Shown here: positions 38,417 through 50,500 of the stretch, piece by piece
How positions within the stretch are numbered: position 1 is the stretch's first letter
Layout of the letters: each line of letters opens with the position of its first letter
DNA from: Clavaria fumosa
Taxonomy: Eukaryota; Basidiomycota; Agaricomycetes; Agaricales; Clavariaceae
Reading direction: 5' to 3'
DNA length: 64,000 bases
NCBI GenBank assembly: GCA_951802425.1
Contig: OX637802.1
Span: forward strand, 1,984,001-2,048,000
The notes under the pieces: model-generated
Databases searched by the model: none
What the model saw: only the letters and a program-made list of their open reading frames with translations
What the model was told of the DNA's origin: nothing
Position numbers and translations under genes: made by a program

Positions 38417-39952
38417 ATGAAGGCTGTTGCATTACTATTCTTCGTCGCTCATTGTGCTCAATCTGTCTTCGCCCTACCTCCTGATCAGTTCGATTACAAC
38501 GATGCGAAACGTCGCATCGATTTAGCCAAGTCCGCTATGCTTGCCTCTATTCGCACTAGGTATGTGTACTTGCACACATATACATTCCTTCATGTTCTCA
38601 TCCTTGTATTAAATACCACTTTCAAGCTGGGAGCAAGGGGCCGCCTCAGCAGCTCTCCTCGAGCTGGATTCGCCCGAGTGCTCAGTGTTCGGAGCGACCC
38701 CCTTCAAGCATTGCGACTCTCCGCCGAAGAGCACATTGCAGCTTGCTCTGAGCGCCGTCGTCCGTCAGTCGGCGGACGGACGACTCAGCCAAACTATCAA
38801 CGATGGCCTAGACGGCGCGGCTCTGGACGGCGCAAGTTCTGGTCCAGCCGTACTACTTGGTCCGTGGTAGTTCGGGGTAAATGGCCATCTGTTCCGCGCT
38901 TACGGCAAACGGGTATTTTCAGGCAGCTCTGTAGATCATATACGCGAGGACCTCTGGCAGGTGGCTGCCGATGCACAACTGCAGTATGTAAGTCTAACCT
39001 CAGCTTGTTTCGGAAGGGCTACTTCAATTGAACATTCTCCCCAGATTCTCCGGAAAGTACCACGCACATCGACTGGCGCAATCTCTCACAGGGCATCGGA
39101 AGCTCAGTACTGGTGCGTGTAGAGCTTCGCGGGTTCTGGGGTCGTCATTTTTACAGTACGCTCTAGGGCGGATGGCGTCTACATGGGGTTTCCTTTTATC
39201 GCTGCGTACGGCATGCTCAATCGGGACCAGGGCTTGCTTCACCTGGCCTATGACAACTGTCGCCTGTATCGTGAGGCCTTACTACAATCTAGTCCTCATG
39301 GGAATCTATGGGCGCATGTTTATTCCGACGATTCAAAGTCCTTTTTAGACCAAGGACTGTGGGCGACAGGTGAGAGACATTTCCACACCACAGGAGATTT
39401 TTATACGTCGACATCTCTCTTCGCAAGGAAACGCATGGGCCGCGAAAGGGATGCTGCATGTCCTCGCCACAATCATGAAATCCGACTACTCTCCCTTTAT
39501 GACTAGCGAAGTGCATGATCTCATTTCATGGATCAAAGAAATCCTCGACGGCTCTTTTGCCAGCCTGGTCTGTCCCTTCCGAGTTCAACAACAGATCCCA
39601 ACTTTCTTAATTTATTCCAACGCAGGGCCCGGATGACCTCATCCCAAACTACATAGCAGGGAACAGCGCGACGTTCAGCGACGCGTCCGCGTCGGCCCTG
39701 CTCGCAGGTGTTGCTTACCGGTGCGCCAAGCTACTCCCCGCTGTCTTCGGGGTCGAATACACGGCCACCGCCGCCAAGATCCGCGCTGCTGTTCTTGATC
39801 GGATCGACGATTTGGGTGTGCTGTCACCTGTTGTGGATCCGCTCGCGTGGTCCCAGAAGGGTACGCTATCGGCGGAAGCACAAGCTTTCAGTGTGATGAT
39901 GTTTGCGGCTTGGAGGGACTGGATGGGAATTACTAGTTATAGTGTTGACTGA
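38417..39952 (+). CDS. secreted six-hairpin glycosidase (GH88/GH105-like)
   Basis: Predicted secreted carbohydrate-active enzyme of 393 residues; GH105/GH88 members are unsaturated rhamnogalacturonyl or glucuronyl hydrolases. Exons 38417-38559, 38627-38866, 38927-38987, 39045-39112, 39167-39369, 39428-39567, 39626-39952. A signal peptide (MKAVALLFFVAHCAQSVFA) is followed by the alpha-barrel repeats: SWEQGAAASALLELDSPE, ISHRASEAQYWADGVYMGFP (position of the catalytic Asp in GH105/88), YGMLNRDQGLLHLAYDNC, WATGNAWAAKGMLHVLAT and GTLSAEAQAFSVMMFAAW. The third exon relies on an acceptor GGCAG at 38926; the obvious upstream TTTTCAG would hit a stop. Substrate is unknown. Confidence 0.8.
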
Positions 39953-40284
39953 CCCTCGCACTCGTTACAGACACTCATTCGAAATATTTTATAATTCCTA
40001 TAAAGCCTAGGTTTTCGACAATCCTGGTAGCCTATCATTTTCGCTGGTTGGATTTTCGCTGGTTGGAACTAGTCAGAACATTCTGCAATCATCGAGTATT
40101 ACAATTACAATAATGTTTAGTTTAGTCTAACAATTATACAGAAATCTAGAGTGAGAACACATCACTTTGAGGAACCTATCAAGAAAGTCGTGAAAAAGGT
40201 CTTTTCGCCCGTCGTGATTCAAGTCTACCCAAAATTTCAAAAGCAAGTTGCAACGAAATTATGAACTGATAAAATTAACATGCG
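39953..40284. other. 332-bp AT-rich convergent 3' region
   Basis: Between the stop codons of the glycosidase and SET9. AT-rich with a local direct repeat TTTTCGCTGGTTGGA near 40038-40066. Likely 3' UTRs only. Confidence 0.55.
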
Positions 40285-43200
40285 TCAAGCGTCGATTGAT
40301 ACATCTGAAGAGGTGTCCCAGCCGGCGATACGTAGATGGGGCCCAGGGCTTCTGAGGTCAGGGGTGGGAGCAGTTCCAAACACATGACAAAAGGACACAA
40401 ATGGAGGAGTTGCCGGCTTCAGATACAGTGAAACGAAGTTGGGCAGGCGAGTTTCGTACGGCCATAAAACATTGTCCGCCGAGCCCGTACGAGTGGAGGG
40501 CGGGAATTTGCGCACACGGTGAAGAGAACGCGAGGCTGACGCGACCACTTCGTCCGATGATGAAGGCGTATCCGGTAAGTCAAGGATGACATGTTCAACA
40601 ACACGCTGAGAACCATCGTCCCCGTCTCCAATGGCATCAAGGAGGCTTTCCGTGGGGCGAGGGGATAACTCGGGAGCCTACGGGAAAGTCACAGCTCAGA
40701 GTTCGAGACCTCACATTTGAAAGGGGCTGGCCGTACCGAGGCAAGGGACCGCGTTGTTTTCCGCTCGCAGGTAGCGGGGTCATGGGAAGATTCTCTTCCG
40801 GTGTCATCGTTGCGATCCAATGGCGGCGAATTCCTCCTTCCAGGGTCATTTCCCCACATCAGCCAACGCCGGCGAGCCAGAGTGGCTGGGGAGGGCTTGT
40901 AGCTCAATACACCCACTGACGGACCACGCGGAGACATAGCGAAGGCACTTTCACGAGGATGGCTGAAAGAAAAATCTCGCGACAATGGGGATGGAGAATG
41001 CACGATTGAACTCGGAGGCCGGTGTTCGGGATCTGGTGACGACACGATTTCGGAATCCGATGACGAGTCACCTTCCTCATCGGCGGTGGCGCCCGACTTG
41101 AATGTCAATCGTGAGGCCCACGAACGACGAGCAAAGTTCATCGGGTTAGGCATGAAGGAAAGACCTGTCCGTCTATAGTCAACGGCCACGCGAAAATCCA
41201 AATCTCTGGGCCGTGCCATGTCATTGGTGGAGCTCTCGAGATATCGTGATTTCTTGTCCAGGTGTCGCGGTTCCTCGTCATCATCCTTGTCGTGTCCTTG
41301 CTCCTCTCCAACGCTGTTCTGGTGTGCTCTCTGCCTTGCCGCCGCAGCCAATCTCGCCAAACGCCCTAACCGGTAGCGCAAAGAAGGGTTCCTTATGAAC
41401 TGGCCATTCGTCTCTGCCTTCTTGCCAAACCTCCCATTCGAGTCGCGCGGCTGATTTTGCACCGCCAACGACTTGAGCTTCAGCGGTTGTTGGTCCTCAG
41501 AAGGGTCAGCGACTGACCTCCGCGGACGTGGGGACGATAATCTTGGCCGCCCGCGTTTCCGTTTGTCACCTTCTTGCACTTTCGCGCTCGGCAAGCTGGT
41601 CCGCCCGCTCCGTGTTCGGCCGCCCCCCTCAGCCTCCGGCACGGGTGTCGACTTCTGTTCTTCCACCTCAATAACAGGTTCCGTCCTCCGTCTCTTGGCT
41701 TGTCGTTCTTCGCTCACAGCGCGCCGTCTGGTGTCAATTGGTGATACAGGAGCAGAAGCAGAAGCCGCCGCTGCCGCCGCCTCCAATTTCCGATCGAGCG
41801 TAATGAGCGTCTTCTGGATGACGCGTCGCGTTGGGGGCTCAGCCGCTACGCTCTCTTCTCGTGGCGTCACGGTGAAGGACTGTCGACTGCTCGACACCCG
41901 CGTGGGCCAAGGCAACCTATAAATCGCAAAATGGCGCATACATCTGTAGAGCGTGCACGCCTCAGCAGCGCCATAGTTCCTACGTCTGAGACGGGTGCGT
42001 ACCTTGGACACTCCTGCTTCTCCTTGCGCTTCCTGCCCCTCCGCGGCGACATTTCCAGACCCCAGATGACTTTGGAGTCAACAGTGATGATAGGCAAGAT
42101 ATTTCCACACGTCGCACATAGCGGTAGTAGCTTCCCATCAGGCCCTCTAGGAGCGGCAGGCTTCGTGGGTTTGACAGGCTGTGGATGCCCTTCAGCATTG
42201 TGGTTGGCTGGAGCAGACGGCCGCGCGCGCAGTACCCTCGCTTCTGAATCTTCCTCCGCTTTCTCTTTCCCTTTTCCTTTCTGCGAGACACAAGGCTTAT
42301 CGTCTACTTCGACTCCCTTCGAGGGGACGAGAAGCGGAGTCCGTCGAGTGACACGTGTCGAGGACGGTTCCCTCGACTGCGCGGGAGATGGAGCATCTTC
42401 TGACAGGGGCGGAGTCGCGAGCTGCTGTCCACTCCTTTTCGCCATAGTGGCCAAAGAGCTCGTAGACTTGGCGCCAGCGGCGAGTTTCCCGTCCACTCGA
42501 CTCCCGGACCGCGACTGCCGCTCAGGCTTCTTCTCGCCTTCCTTTTCCGGATTTCGAGCAGACAAGGAGCGCGTCACGCGTCTTTCGGGTGTGGGGGAAA
42601 CAGAGCTTCGTCGAGACTCCTGCTTTCCCAGGCGGGCCAGTCGCTTCTTATCCCGCTCACGCGTTCGCATCCCTCCCGAGTCGGAAACCGACCCTTCATG
42701 ATCGCCGCTGGAACGCGAAACAGAGAGGCGCTCTGACACTGCAGTCGTGTCCACGTCTTCCTTTTCTTCCTCGGCGTTCTCTGATGGGGGCGGTGTGCCG
42801 AGGCCGAGATGGGTCCCTGGCGCATCGCGTTTCGCCAACGCCGACGCCCGTCGGCCAGCAGACGAGGCTGAGCGCGAGATGGTTGACACGGCCTGGCTGC
42901 GTTCATAGGCAGAGGACTCGAGCTCGATCTCCCCGTCCGCAGGCACATCGGGGGCGTCCGCGAGAGGGACGTCGCCTTCTTCTTCTTCGCTCTCCTCCGA
43001 GTCATCTTCCTCCTCTTGCACGATGGCATACACCCCCCTGCGCGTCCGCCGCTCGTTGAGATTGACGGCCGAGCCCGCGTCTCCCTTGGGACCCTTTGCC
43101 GACGTGCAACCCTCAGAACTGGACATGCTCGCATCCGAGTCAAGACCAGCATCTGAGTCCTCGTCGTCGCCTTCGCCGCGCGATGGCTTGTAGCCGCCTC

Positions 43201-44349
43201 GGCTGTGTTTCTCACAGGTTTCGCAAAGACAATGTCTATTTTTGCGACCAACTAACGGGTGCGCATCAGAGATGGGGTCCCGTGGGAAAATGAAAGTGAG
43301 ACGCACAGTAACTATCACCATAGTGAGCGGTGATCTCTTCTCCAACGCTGATCGGCCGCAGCACTCGAAATGTGATATATTTACCCTCTCGAAAGAGTTC
43401 ACAGTTGTTATCGCAATCGTGCTACGCATTCATCAAGATGGGTTAGTTGAGTTGTAAATGGCCACAGAAGTTCATTTACGGACGTACATTGACAAACCGA
43501 GCTGGACCCAAGAAAAGATGGTTCTTTTTCATTTGTTTTGAATGGATTACACTAAAATCGCGCCGCATATCAGGGTTCTTTCTGTCTGTTCGCTTTAGCT
43601 CTTGGTCTTCCTCGGTAGTAAGATTTGCCATCGACCCTTTAAGCTCTGTAATAACGGTCCCGGCGGCCATTGCGCGAGTAGCGAGAATACATAATTCTGA
43701 TTTACCGGTGCGATGAGAGTATCGTGAAGTGTGTGCGATTTCGATTGAACCTGAAGGATGGTAGAGCTCAAAGTAGCGGGAGGCATGCCTAAGATACCGT
43801 GTATCAGGAATTAAACAAGCCCGGTGGACTATGCGGCCACTGGAGGGCTCACGTTGCGAAAGCGTTGATCTGTTTTTGGCTGAAAGACTTTAAATAATAT
43901 CTGACGGGTGAAAGTCTAGAAGCAGTCGGCCTTCGATAAGGTGGGAGAAACGACAGATAGTAAAAGCGTGCTTACGCAAGCAGCTCGTCGACGGCTTGCT
44001 TGTATGCGTGTTGGGCGGGGAGTTTTGAGACAACCAGCTAATCGAAACCAAGGATTAAACAAATATGAGTGTGTCAGAGATGGCATTGTGTTGCAAAAAG
44101 GGCGGATAAGTTACTTACGCGCAGGACAATCTCCAGAAGGACATTAGCGTCCGTCTTTGGGTACCGTCGCGACGGGTCCATCTTGTGCACAAGGAGGGGT
44201 ACGGTGACGGTTCCCAATTTCTCAACCAAGAGGTGGCTAAGAAAATCGTCGTCCTTTGACAGATCACGCATATTCATGATCTTGGTTGGACGCCAAGTGA
44301 TGGAGACGCCGTGCCGCTCGAGGTCGTTGGGCTTTAGGGTAGAAGGCAT
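40285..44349 (-). CDS. SET9: SET9-type histone H4K20 methyltransferase
   Basis: Histone-lysine methyltransferase of the Suv4-20/Set9 family, which methylates H4 Lys20 and supports DNA damage checkpoint signalling. Exons 44349-44119, 44037-43976, 43879-43853, 43788-43488, 43421-43307, 43251-42003, 41943-40737, 40677-40285 close in frame at 1194 residues. N-terminal region: MNMRDLSKDDDFLSHLLVEK and VHKMDPSRRYPKTDANVLL. SET domain: GTVITELKGSMANL, DFSVIHSKQMKKNHLFLGPA, RFVNHDCDNNCELFREGKYI, GEEITAHYGDSYFGRKNRHC and CLCETCEKHSRGGY (post-SET cysteines). A long disordered acidic/Ser-rich region is followed by the family-specific LPLCATCGNILPIITVDSKV and CPRCMRHFAIYRLPWPTR, then about 500 more disordered residues. 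It is longer than most fungal SET9 because of the low-complexity C-terminus. Confidence 0.95.
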
Positions 44350-45025
44350 GGCGGTGACGAGGGGTCCTTATATGCGCCTTCTATCTGGCAAAATGGGATG
44401 CCAGAAGACCAACTGTGAGAATGAAGGGAGAAAAGAAGAAGAGGGGGAGGAGGGGGAAGGGAGGGGGGAGGGAAGGGAGAGGGGAAGAGATCCCCGTCGG
44501 AGGGACTGGACTGTCTTGAGGCCACCGCAAAGCGAGAAAGCAGCTCACTACGGCAGCATCCGACTCCCGCAACCAAACACAGCGCCATAACAAGATTCTT
44601 TCCTTTTGAGGATATTTGGCCCCTTTTCCATGTATGCGCCACGCGAGGTGGTTGGCGACGCAGTGTGTTATCCACGGTCAAGACAACCATCCGAGACTCC
44701 ACCCGTCACTGCGCTTTCAAGCACCCACAAATACTGACTCATCCACAAGCTAGACATCGGTCCTTTTGTGCTGTCCTCGCAGCGCACAGCGCGTGGCGAA
44801 ATTCAGCGATCGTCGCCGACATCACAAAACGACGACGGACAAAGATAACGACGTCGATGACTAATCCACTATCAAGCCATATTTGGCAGCAAGAATCTGC
44901 CGATGAAATGAATCGGCGACTCGGCATTCGCCGATAACTGTGACAATTAAAGTTCAGCCACACGTCTATCTTTTTCCCACACAGGTAAGACTCGTTTTTC
45001 GTTGCACAAAAATCACCACACTGAC
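44350..45025. promoter_or_regulatory. divergent promoter region of SET9 and ribosomal protein eS8
   Basis: 676 bases between outward-facing start codons. A purine tract (GA/GGGA-rich on plus) lies at about 44428-44490, close to SET9, and pyrimidine-rich DNA precedes eS8. No gene seen. Confidence 0.5.
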
Positions 45026-45582
45026 ATGGGTGAGCGGGATTGCAGAACGGCCAGTCGTCTAGCACCGCTAATGGTTTGCTTCAGGTATCTCGCGCTCGTC
45101 GCGGCATAAGCGTTCTGCATCGGGCGCCCAACGCGCGTTCTATCGCAAGAAGCGGAAGTTCGAACTCGGTCGTCAACCTGCCAGCACCAAACTTGGAGCC
45201 AAGCGTATCCACACCGTCCGAGTGCGGGGCGGTAACCTCAAATACCGTGCGCTCCGTCTAGAATCGGGCAATTTTGCGTGGGCTTCAGAACATGCCACCC
45301 GCAAGACCAGGATTGTCGGCGTCGTGCGTTGCTGAACACTCGCAATACGATTTGTTAACTTATGGAACCCAATAACAACAGGTGTACAACGCCTCAAATA
45401 ATGAGCTCGTTCGCACCAACACCCTGGTCAAGGGTGCCATCATCACCATCGATGCCGCGCCTTTCAGGCAGTGGTACGAATCCCACGTGAGCCTTTCCTC
45501 CGTTACGACGATTCAGAACGAGATTCAACTGCGGAGTACCCCAGTATGCCCAACCGGTAACGAAGAAGGGCGCGAAAGCCCA

Positions 45583-45615
<33 letters not shown>

Positions 45616-45960
45616 GAACCAAGAAGCTACCAAGCTTTCCAATCATGCACAGCGCAAACTGGAAGAAAAAAAGAAAGGTACGCGTCGCTTTGCAAATTAG
45701 ACTCGCCCCGGGACTTCACACCTTCTTCAGAGTCCAAGATAGACCCTTTGCTCGAAACTCAATTCGCCGCTGGTCGTTTATATGCCTGCGTCTCTAGTCG
45801 ACCCGGACAGTCTGGGCGTGCCGACGGCTACATCCTCGAAGGCAAAGAGCTTGAGGTACGTACTCGGTACCGCATTGTTATCTCCTCATCACCTGAGAGT
45901 CCTGGAAAGTTCTATCTCAAGAAGCTCAGGACAGGCAAGCAGAAGCACGCTCATGCTTAG
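45026..45960 (+). CDS. RPS8: 40S ribosomal protein S8 (eS8)
   Basis: Small-subunit ribosomal protein, 218 residues. Exons 45026-45029 (ATG plus one base), 45085-45323, 45382-45486, 45545-45677, 45731-45855, 45910-45960. Sequence follows eS8 closely: [97 protein letters not shown], then [53 protein letters not shown]. In the variable eukaryotic insertion there is a run of about ten alanines encoded by a GCA/CAG trinucleotide tract. The very short first exon is typical of fungal ribosomal protein genes. Confidence 0.97.
45584..45614 (+). repeat. GCA trinucleotide microsatellite inside RPS8
   Basis: Ten GCA units in a row, read as alanine in the eS8 frame, located in the fourth exon after AKAQ. 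Such a pure tract is likely polymorphic between strains. Confidence 0.9.
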
Positions 45961-46391
45961 GTGTATCCGTACCTCTTCCTTTCGTACCGGCTTACTGGTG
46001 TACCGGTGATGGAGAGATGAACAGCAGGATGAGCCCTGTGACTCTTACCCCCACTCCGCGTATTCCCTTACTTTTTTACTGCATTAACGTGCGTAGTCAA
46101 ATAAAACAGCCTTTTCAAGTTGTGCGGCAGCATTCAATGACCCTGTAAATGGCTCCATTCTTGCCGATGTTCAATGATGTTCAATGATAGCAACGTGCAA
46201 TTCTCAGTCTCAGTAGTATCGTGTCTGCATCACATGCTAAGATGAAATAGATAAGCGCCCTTTTTTGCAGTGCTTCTTTACAGCGCGCGGAGTTTTGGCC
46301 TGCGCCTGCTGTAACGCAGAGAAAATGCTGGAAAGGGTCCTTATAAAGTGTGTTGTTGCCCTAGCTGTTCCCCGTTTCTCCGAATCTCACC
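45961..46391. other. 431-bp intergenic region (RPS8 3' / membrane protein promoter)
   Basis: Non-coding; a short direct repeat (GATGTTCAATGAT) occurs near 46166-46188. Likely 3' UTR plus promoter. Confidence 0.5.
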
Positions 46392-47385
46392 ATGACTGTA
46401 AAAGATGGAAGCGCTCCTCTCGTCTTTCTTATCCTCTACGCCATCCTCCTCGTCGTGACCCTCTTCGCCTTTGGCACTCGTCGCGTGTCATTTTGTCACC
46501 ACTTCGCCGTCTTGATCTACCTCGTCATCCGCCTGGCTGCTCAGGCCCTTGGATTTGCTTTTAGCATCTTGACATATAAAGCGGTCGGCGTACACATCGC
46601 CTATACTATACTGAGTACGGAAATACCCTCCATTCATACCCTCTTCGTCGTTCTGACACCAGCTTACAGGCGTGGAAGGATACTTCATTCTCTTGTCTGC
46701 CCTCATACACTATATCATCGCCTGGCAAATCCGATACACAAAGGACCGCCAGTCGTGGATCGTGCCCTCATGGCCACCCGGCACCCCGTTCCTCGAACGG
46801 CTCAAGGACTGTTTCTGCTTCTTCGGCCCCAAGCGTCGCCCCATGTTTTTCGTCCAATTCTTCCTCAACTCCGCGAACGGCCTCATCGTCGGAGGAGGTT
46901 CCCTTCTCGGGACCGGCATATCAAGCACCACGACCTTGGAGATGTTCCGCTTACACCTCCTGCGCAGCGTCACGCCTAAGGCCATGCGTGGCACCGGCCA
47001 GGCCCTCCTTCTGTGCCTGAACCTCTTCATGCTCTACTGCGTCATCGATGCCATGCGCCAGTGGAAGCGCGAGAGGCCAGATCGCCCCGTCCATCCGACG
47101 CTGCAAATCCTACTCATCACGGGGTCTTTCCTATTTGTGCGCGGAGTGTACGGCGTCCTGGGCGCCGTGCTTCCCGCGTTCAACTATTTCTCGCCAAACA
47201 ACTACGACGAGGGCGGGTTGACGCAGAAGTTCTTGATCAGCGAGTATCTCCTCGGCGTCACGATGGAATTTTTGGCCTGTCTCCTGCTGATGTACACCTA
47301 CTTCACTTCGCGCGATGACCCACCGTCCGACGAGCCAGCCCTCGCTGGCCAGGAAATTGTTGACAAGTCGGATAAGGATGTTTGA
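46392..47385 (+). CDS. multipass (about seven-helix) fungal membrane protein of unknown function
   Basis: Two exons, 46392-46614 and 46670-47385, encode 312 residues. About seven hydrophobic stretches are visible: LVFLILYAILLVVTLFAFG, FAVLIYLVIRLAAQALGFAF, GYFILLSALIHYIIAW, FVQFFLNSANGLIVGGGSLL, ALLLCLNLFMLYCVIDAM, ILLITGSFLFVRGVYGVLGA and LISEYLLGVTMEFLACLLLM, with a hydrophilic, acidic C-terminus EIVDKSDKDV. The layout with an arginine in the second helix (VIRLAAQ) and GYF at the start of the third resembles fungal seven-helix families annotated as DUF or RTA1-like, but I cannot assign it firmly. No signal peptide. Confidence 0.75.
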
Positions 47386-47586
47386 AGTTTATCAGTCCTA
47401 AGAGCGTGTGAGTTTAGTTGTTTGAATTATGTACATCCGTCTCTTGATTCTTTAGTGAATTATATACATTTTCTTCCAAGAATGTCGCATGGATTACCTA
47501 TGTTGAATAGCGAGTTGGATCGATAAGTAGTAATTAATAAACAAGAGGGACTTGGAGGTAAATGTTAAACGCGGTTAGCCAGGGAT

Positions 47587-50500
47587 TCAGAGTTCAGGCC
47601 CCTCGTTCTGTCGCATTCCAAACAGCTCGATGAGATCTGAGAGCGACAGTCATGTTCGATGTCCGACAACCGAAGAGATACTCACCTTGGAGCCGTGCTT
47701 CCTTCTTCTGACGAAGCGTTTCGGTGCGTTTGATACCGGAGAATGCCTTTCATGGCACTTGATCACTGGACACGCTCAACACTGCAGGAAAGCAGACTTA
47801 CTTGTTGAATCAGCTTTTTCTTCCTCTCCTGAATCTCGATGACCTGGTGCACTTTGTGTAAGGGAATTATTGGGCTGGAAAGATCCAAGTACCTTCGATT
47901 CCACTGTATTCTCAGCGATCAATTGGTAGACGTGTACGGTTCGCTTTTGGCCAATCCTTAAAATGCGGGTGCGTCAGTCTAGATAGATACCGGAGGCGCA
48001 GATGGCGTACCGGTTGCACCTGTCAATTGCCTGACTCTCGATGCCCTCCTGATAAATGAGGTCAGAGAAAATCGATATTCCACGAAGTCCTACAAACCTG
48101 CCACCAACTGAGGGAAACATGCAAAGTCAGCAATCTTTGAGTTTAGCCACAAGAAACGAAAACTAACGGATCCATCCTGTTGCACGCAGATCAGCACAAC
48201 GAATACGTCGGGGTGGACGATCGCAACTTACAAATAGACATTATTCGCGACAGTCAAGTTCAGTCCGAAAGCACCAGCCTTCAACGAGAGTAACATAACT
48301 TTCGGATTATCACCGAACTCGTTGGCGCTATTCGAAGCCCGCGCTTTCCCTTTACCTTTCCTATCGGATTCTCGTAAGCTAGACTTTGCTTTCTCTTCAT
48401 GGTCCGAATAATCTCCATCGTCATCGTTGTCGTTTGCATCATTGATATCGCCAGGAGCATTGTCGTCCTCAATATCTGGCAAGCGAACGCTGGGGTGCTT
48501 ATTCCGAGTCGATCGCCGAGAACCGGAAGAAATTTCACGAGCAGGGGCATCGAGATCGCCTTCCTGCACTGGCCTCGAAAATTTCTGCAGTGCTTCTTGC
48601 CTTTTTTTTGCGCTCATTTGTCCATCAAATCGAACGTAAGATATTCTAGAAGATGTCTCAGTAGAAATTGGCAAGGGTAGGGGCCAAACATACCCGTGCT
48701 CTGTGAGATTATCCGCAATCTGAAGGTATAGATTCTGTTAGCTGGCGCATACAAAAGGTAACAGTTGACGAACTTTGTCCAAGAACGAAGTGAACTGAGA
48801 GAATACGAGAGATTTTTCAGTGGCAGGCGTCAACCTCAGGAGGTGAATCAATTGATCAATCTTGGCCGAAGTGCCTGTGCCTCTACCACTCGCTTCGTCC
48901 TCCTGCTCTTGGCAAACAGGGACCTGACTGAGTTCGGTCGGGGGGGCTGGCTCAATCAAATCGCCCATTCCAATAGTTCGGCGATCCTAACGACGAAGTC
49001 CAGTAGCCGCGCGATCAACTACTTGTATGCTCACCATAGGGCAACGAGGATCACGGGTTATCACTTCTTTTATGCTGTCATTGAATGAGCCGGGACATAC
49101 GGCAAAGAGTTGTATAAAGCGCACCAAGGGAAGCAGAATGTATGAGCACAACTTGTGATTCGCGGGTCGATGAGGATATTAAAGCACACGGGACATTCTT
49201 CACACTCTTCGATCGCCTGCGCGAGCAGCTTCTGCAAGCGGATTTTATCTTCAGGAGTGATCTGGATGGCGCGTCCAGGCGCAACGTCTTCTGAAGCGCG
49301 CAGTTGCTCAAGATAATTCGCAGGGACAAGGCCAGGATGTAGTACAGATTGCCGAAGGCGAGTGAGCATGCTCAGTATATTGCTTTGCGTCTGAGCACTG
49401 TCAGGTGACGTCAAGAAAGCTCAAAGATCATCCTCCGTGTCAGGAGTCACCATACCTGGCCATAATATTCCTGAACTTCTGCGCAGAAAGTTTTTCGATG
49501 TCATCGTAAAGGGCCTAACATGAAAACATTAGTGGAGTGAAACGACAGAGCCTACCAGCCTGCGTACTCTGGCTTCTGGGTCGAGCGTCACTGGGACCAC
49601 TGTCATCTCCACCTGCGAATCATGTAGTCAACGACCGGCTTACAAGGGTGCCAGAAAGACTTACAGGAGGAAGCGGAACAAGATGATTGCCGTTGCTGTC
49701 TTGCATCTACGGCAGACAATAGGTTCTCCTTCAGTCACCCGGAAGCTCTTAGGACATACCTCTTTCGTTCGTCGGATGCATATATGAGACATAAGAGCCT
49801 AAGTAAACCCGAAGATGAGTCGTGCCTGATGATCACGAAAGCACACTCACTCGAAGAAGTTCTGTGCCTTCTGGGAGGCCATATTTCAAGGGGCGAAGTA
49901 GCAAGTGTTTGAAATAATGGTCATCGCCCAACGGCTGGCAAATTCGCAGGAAGGTAAGGATTGATCGTAGATCCTAGCCATTCGCACTGTTAGACTACAT
50001 TCAACCGTCACTCGAAGCAGATTCACCATCAAAGAATTTATCTGTAGATTCATGCTGACAAATGAGATGTGCAGACTACGGAGATATCACTCACGATCGG
50101 CGTTCCAGACAGAAACCAGCGTCTCTCGGCACTGAGAGCACAGACTGACTGAGCCAGCTTGGTAATTGGATTGCGAATGTAGTGGCCTTCATCAAGCACA
50201 ACCCTCTGACACAAAGACATTAGATATAGCAGAAAAAATACAGGCAGGGTACTTGCCTTCCATTGCACCTGGAACAGATTTCCTTCTGTTCTCCTTTTCT
50301 TGTGAGTGGAGCCTGCGCTGGACGCACGATGTGTGTCGAGGTCGCCTACGACCACCTGATACGTTGTTATCACCACATCAAATTTTTGCAAATCTTCCGC
50401 GGGCATCGAGCGGTTGTTGCCATAATACACGCAGGACGAAATAGTACCAGGTGTACAATGCTCTTGTATCTGCTGCTCCCAGTTGGACATAACCGATAGG

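Noticed and set aside
38868..38870. Premature TAG in the glycosidase
   Set aside because: It lies inside a 60-bp intron if the GGCAG acceptor at 38926 is used, and the spliced frame is open to the end.
41931..42701. Plus-strand ORF of 256 codons, and 41473-41922
   Set aside because: Antisense to the disordered central region of SET9, whose frame and splice phases are supported by conserved motifs on both sides.
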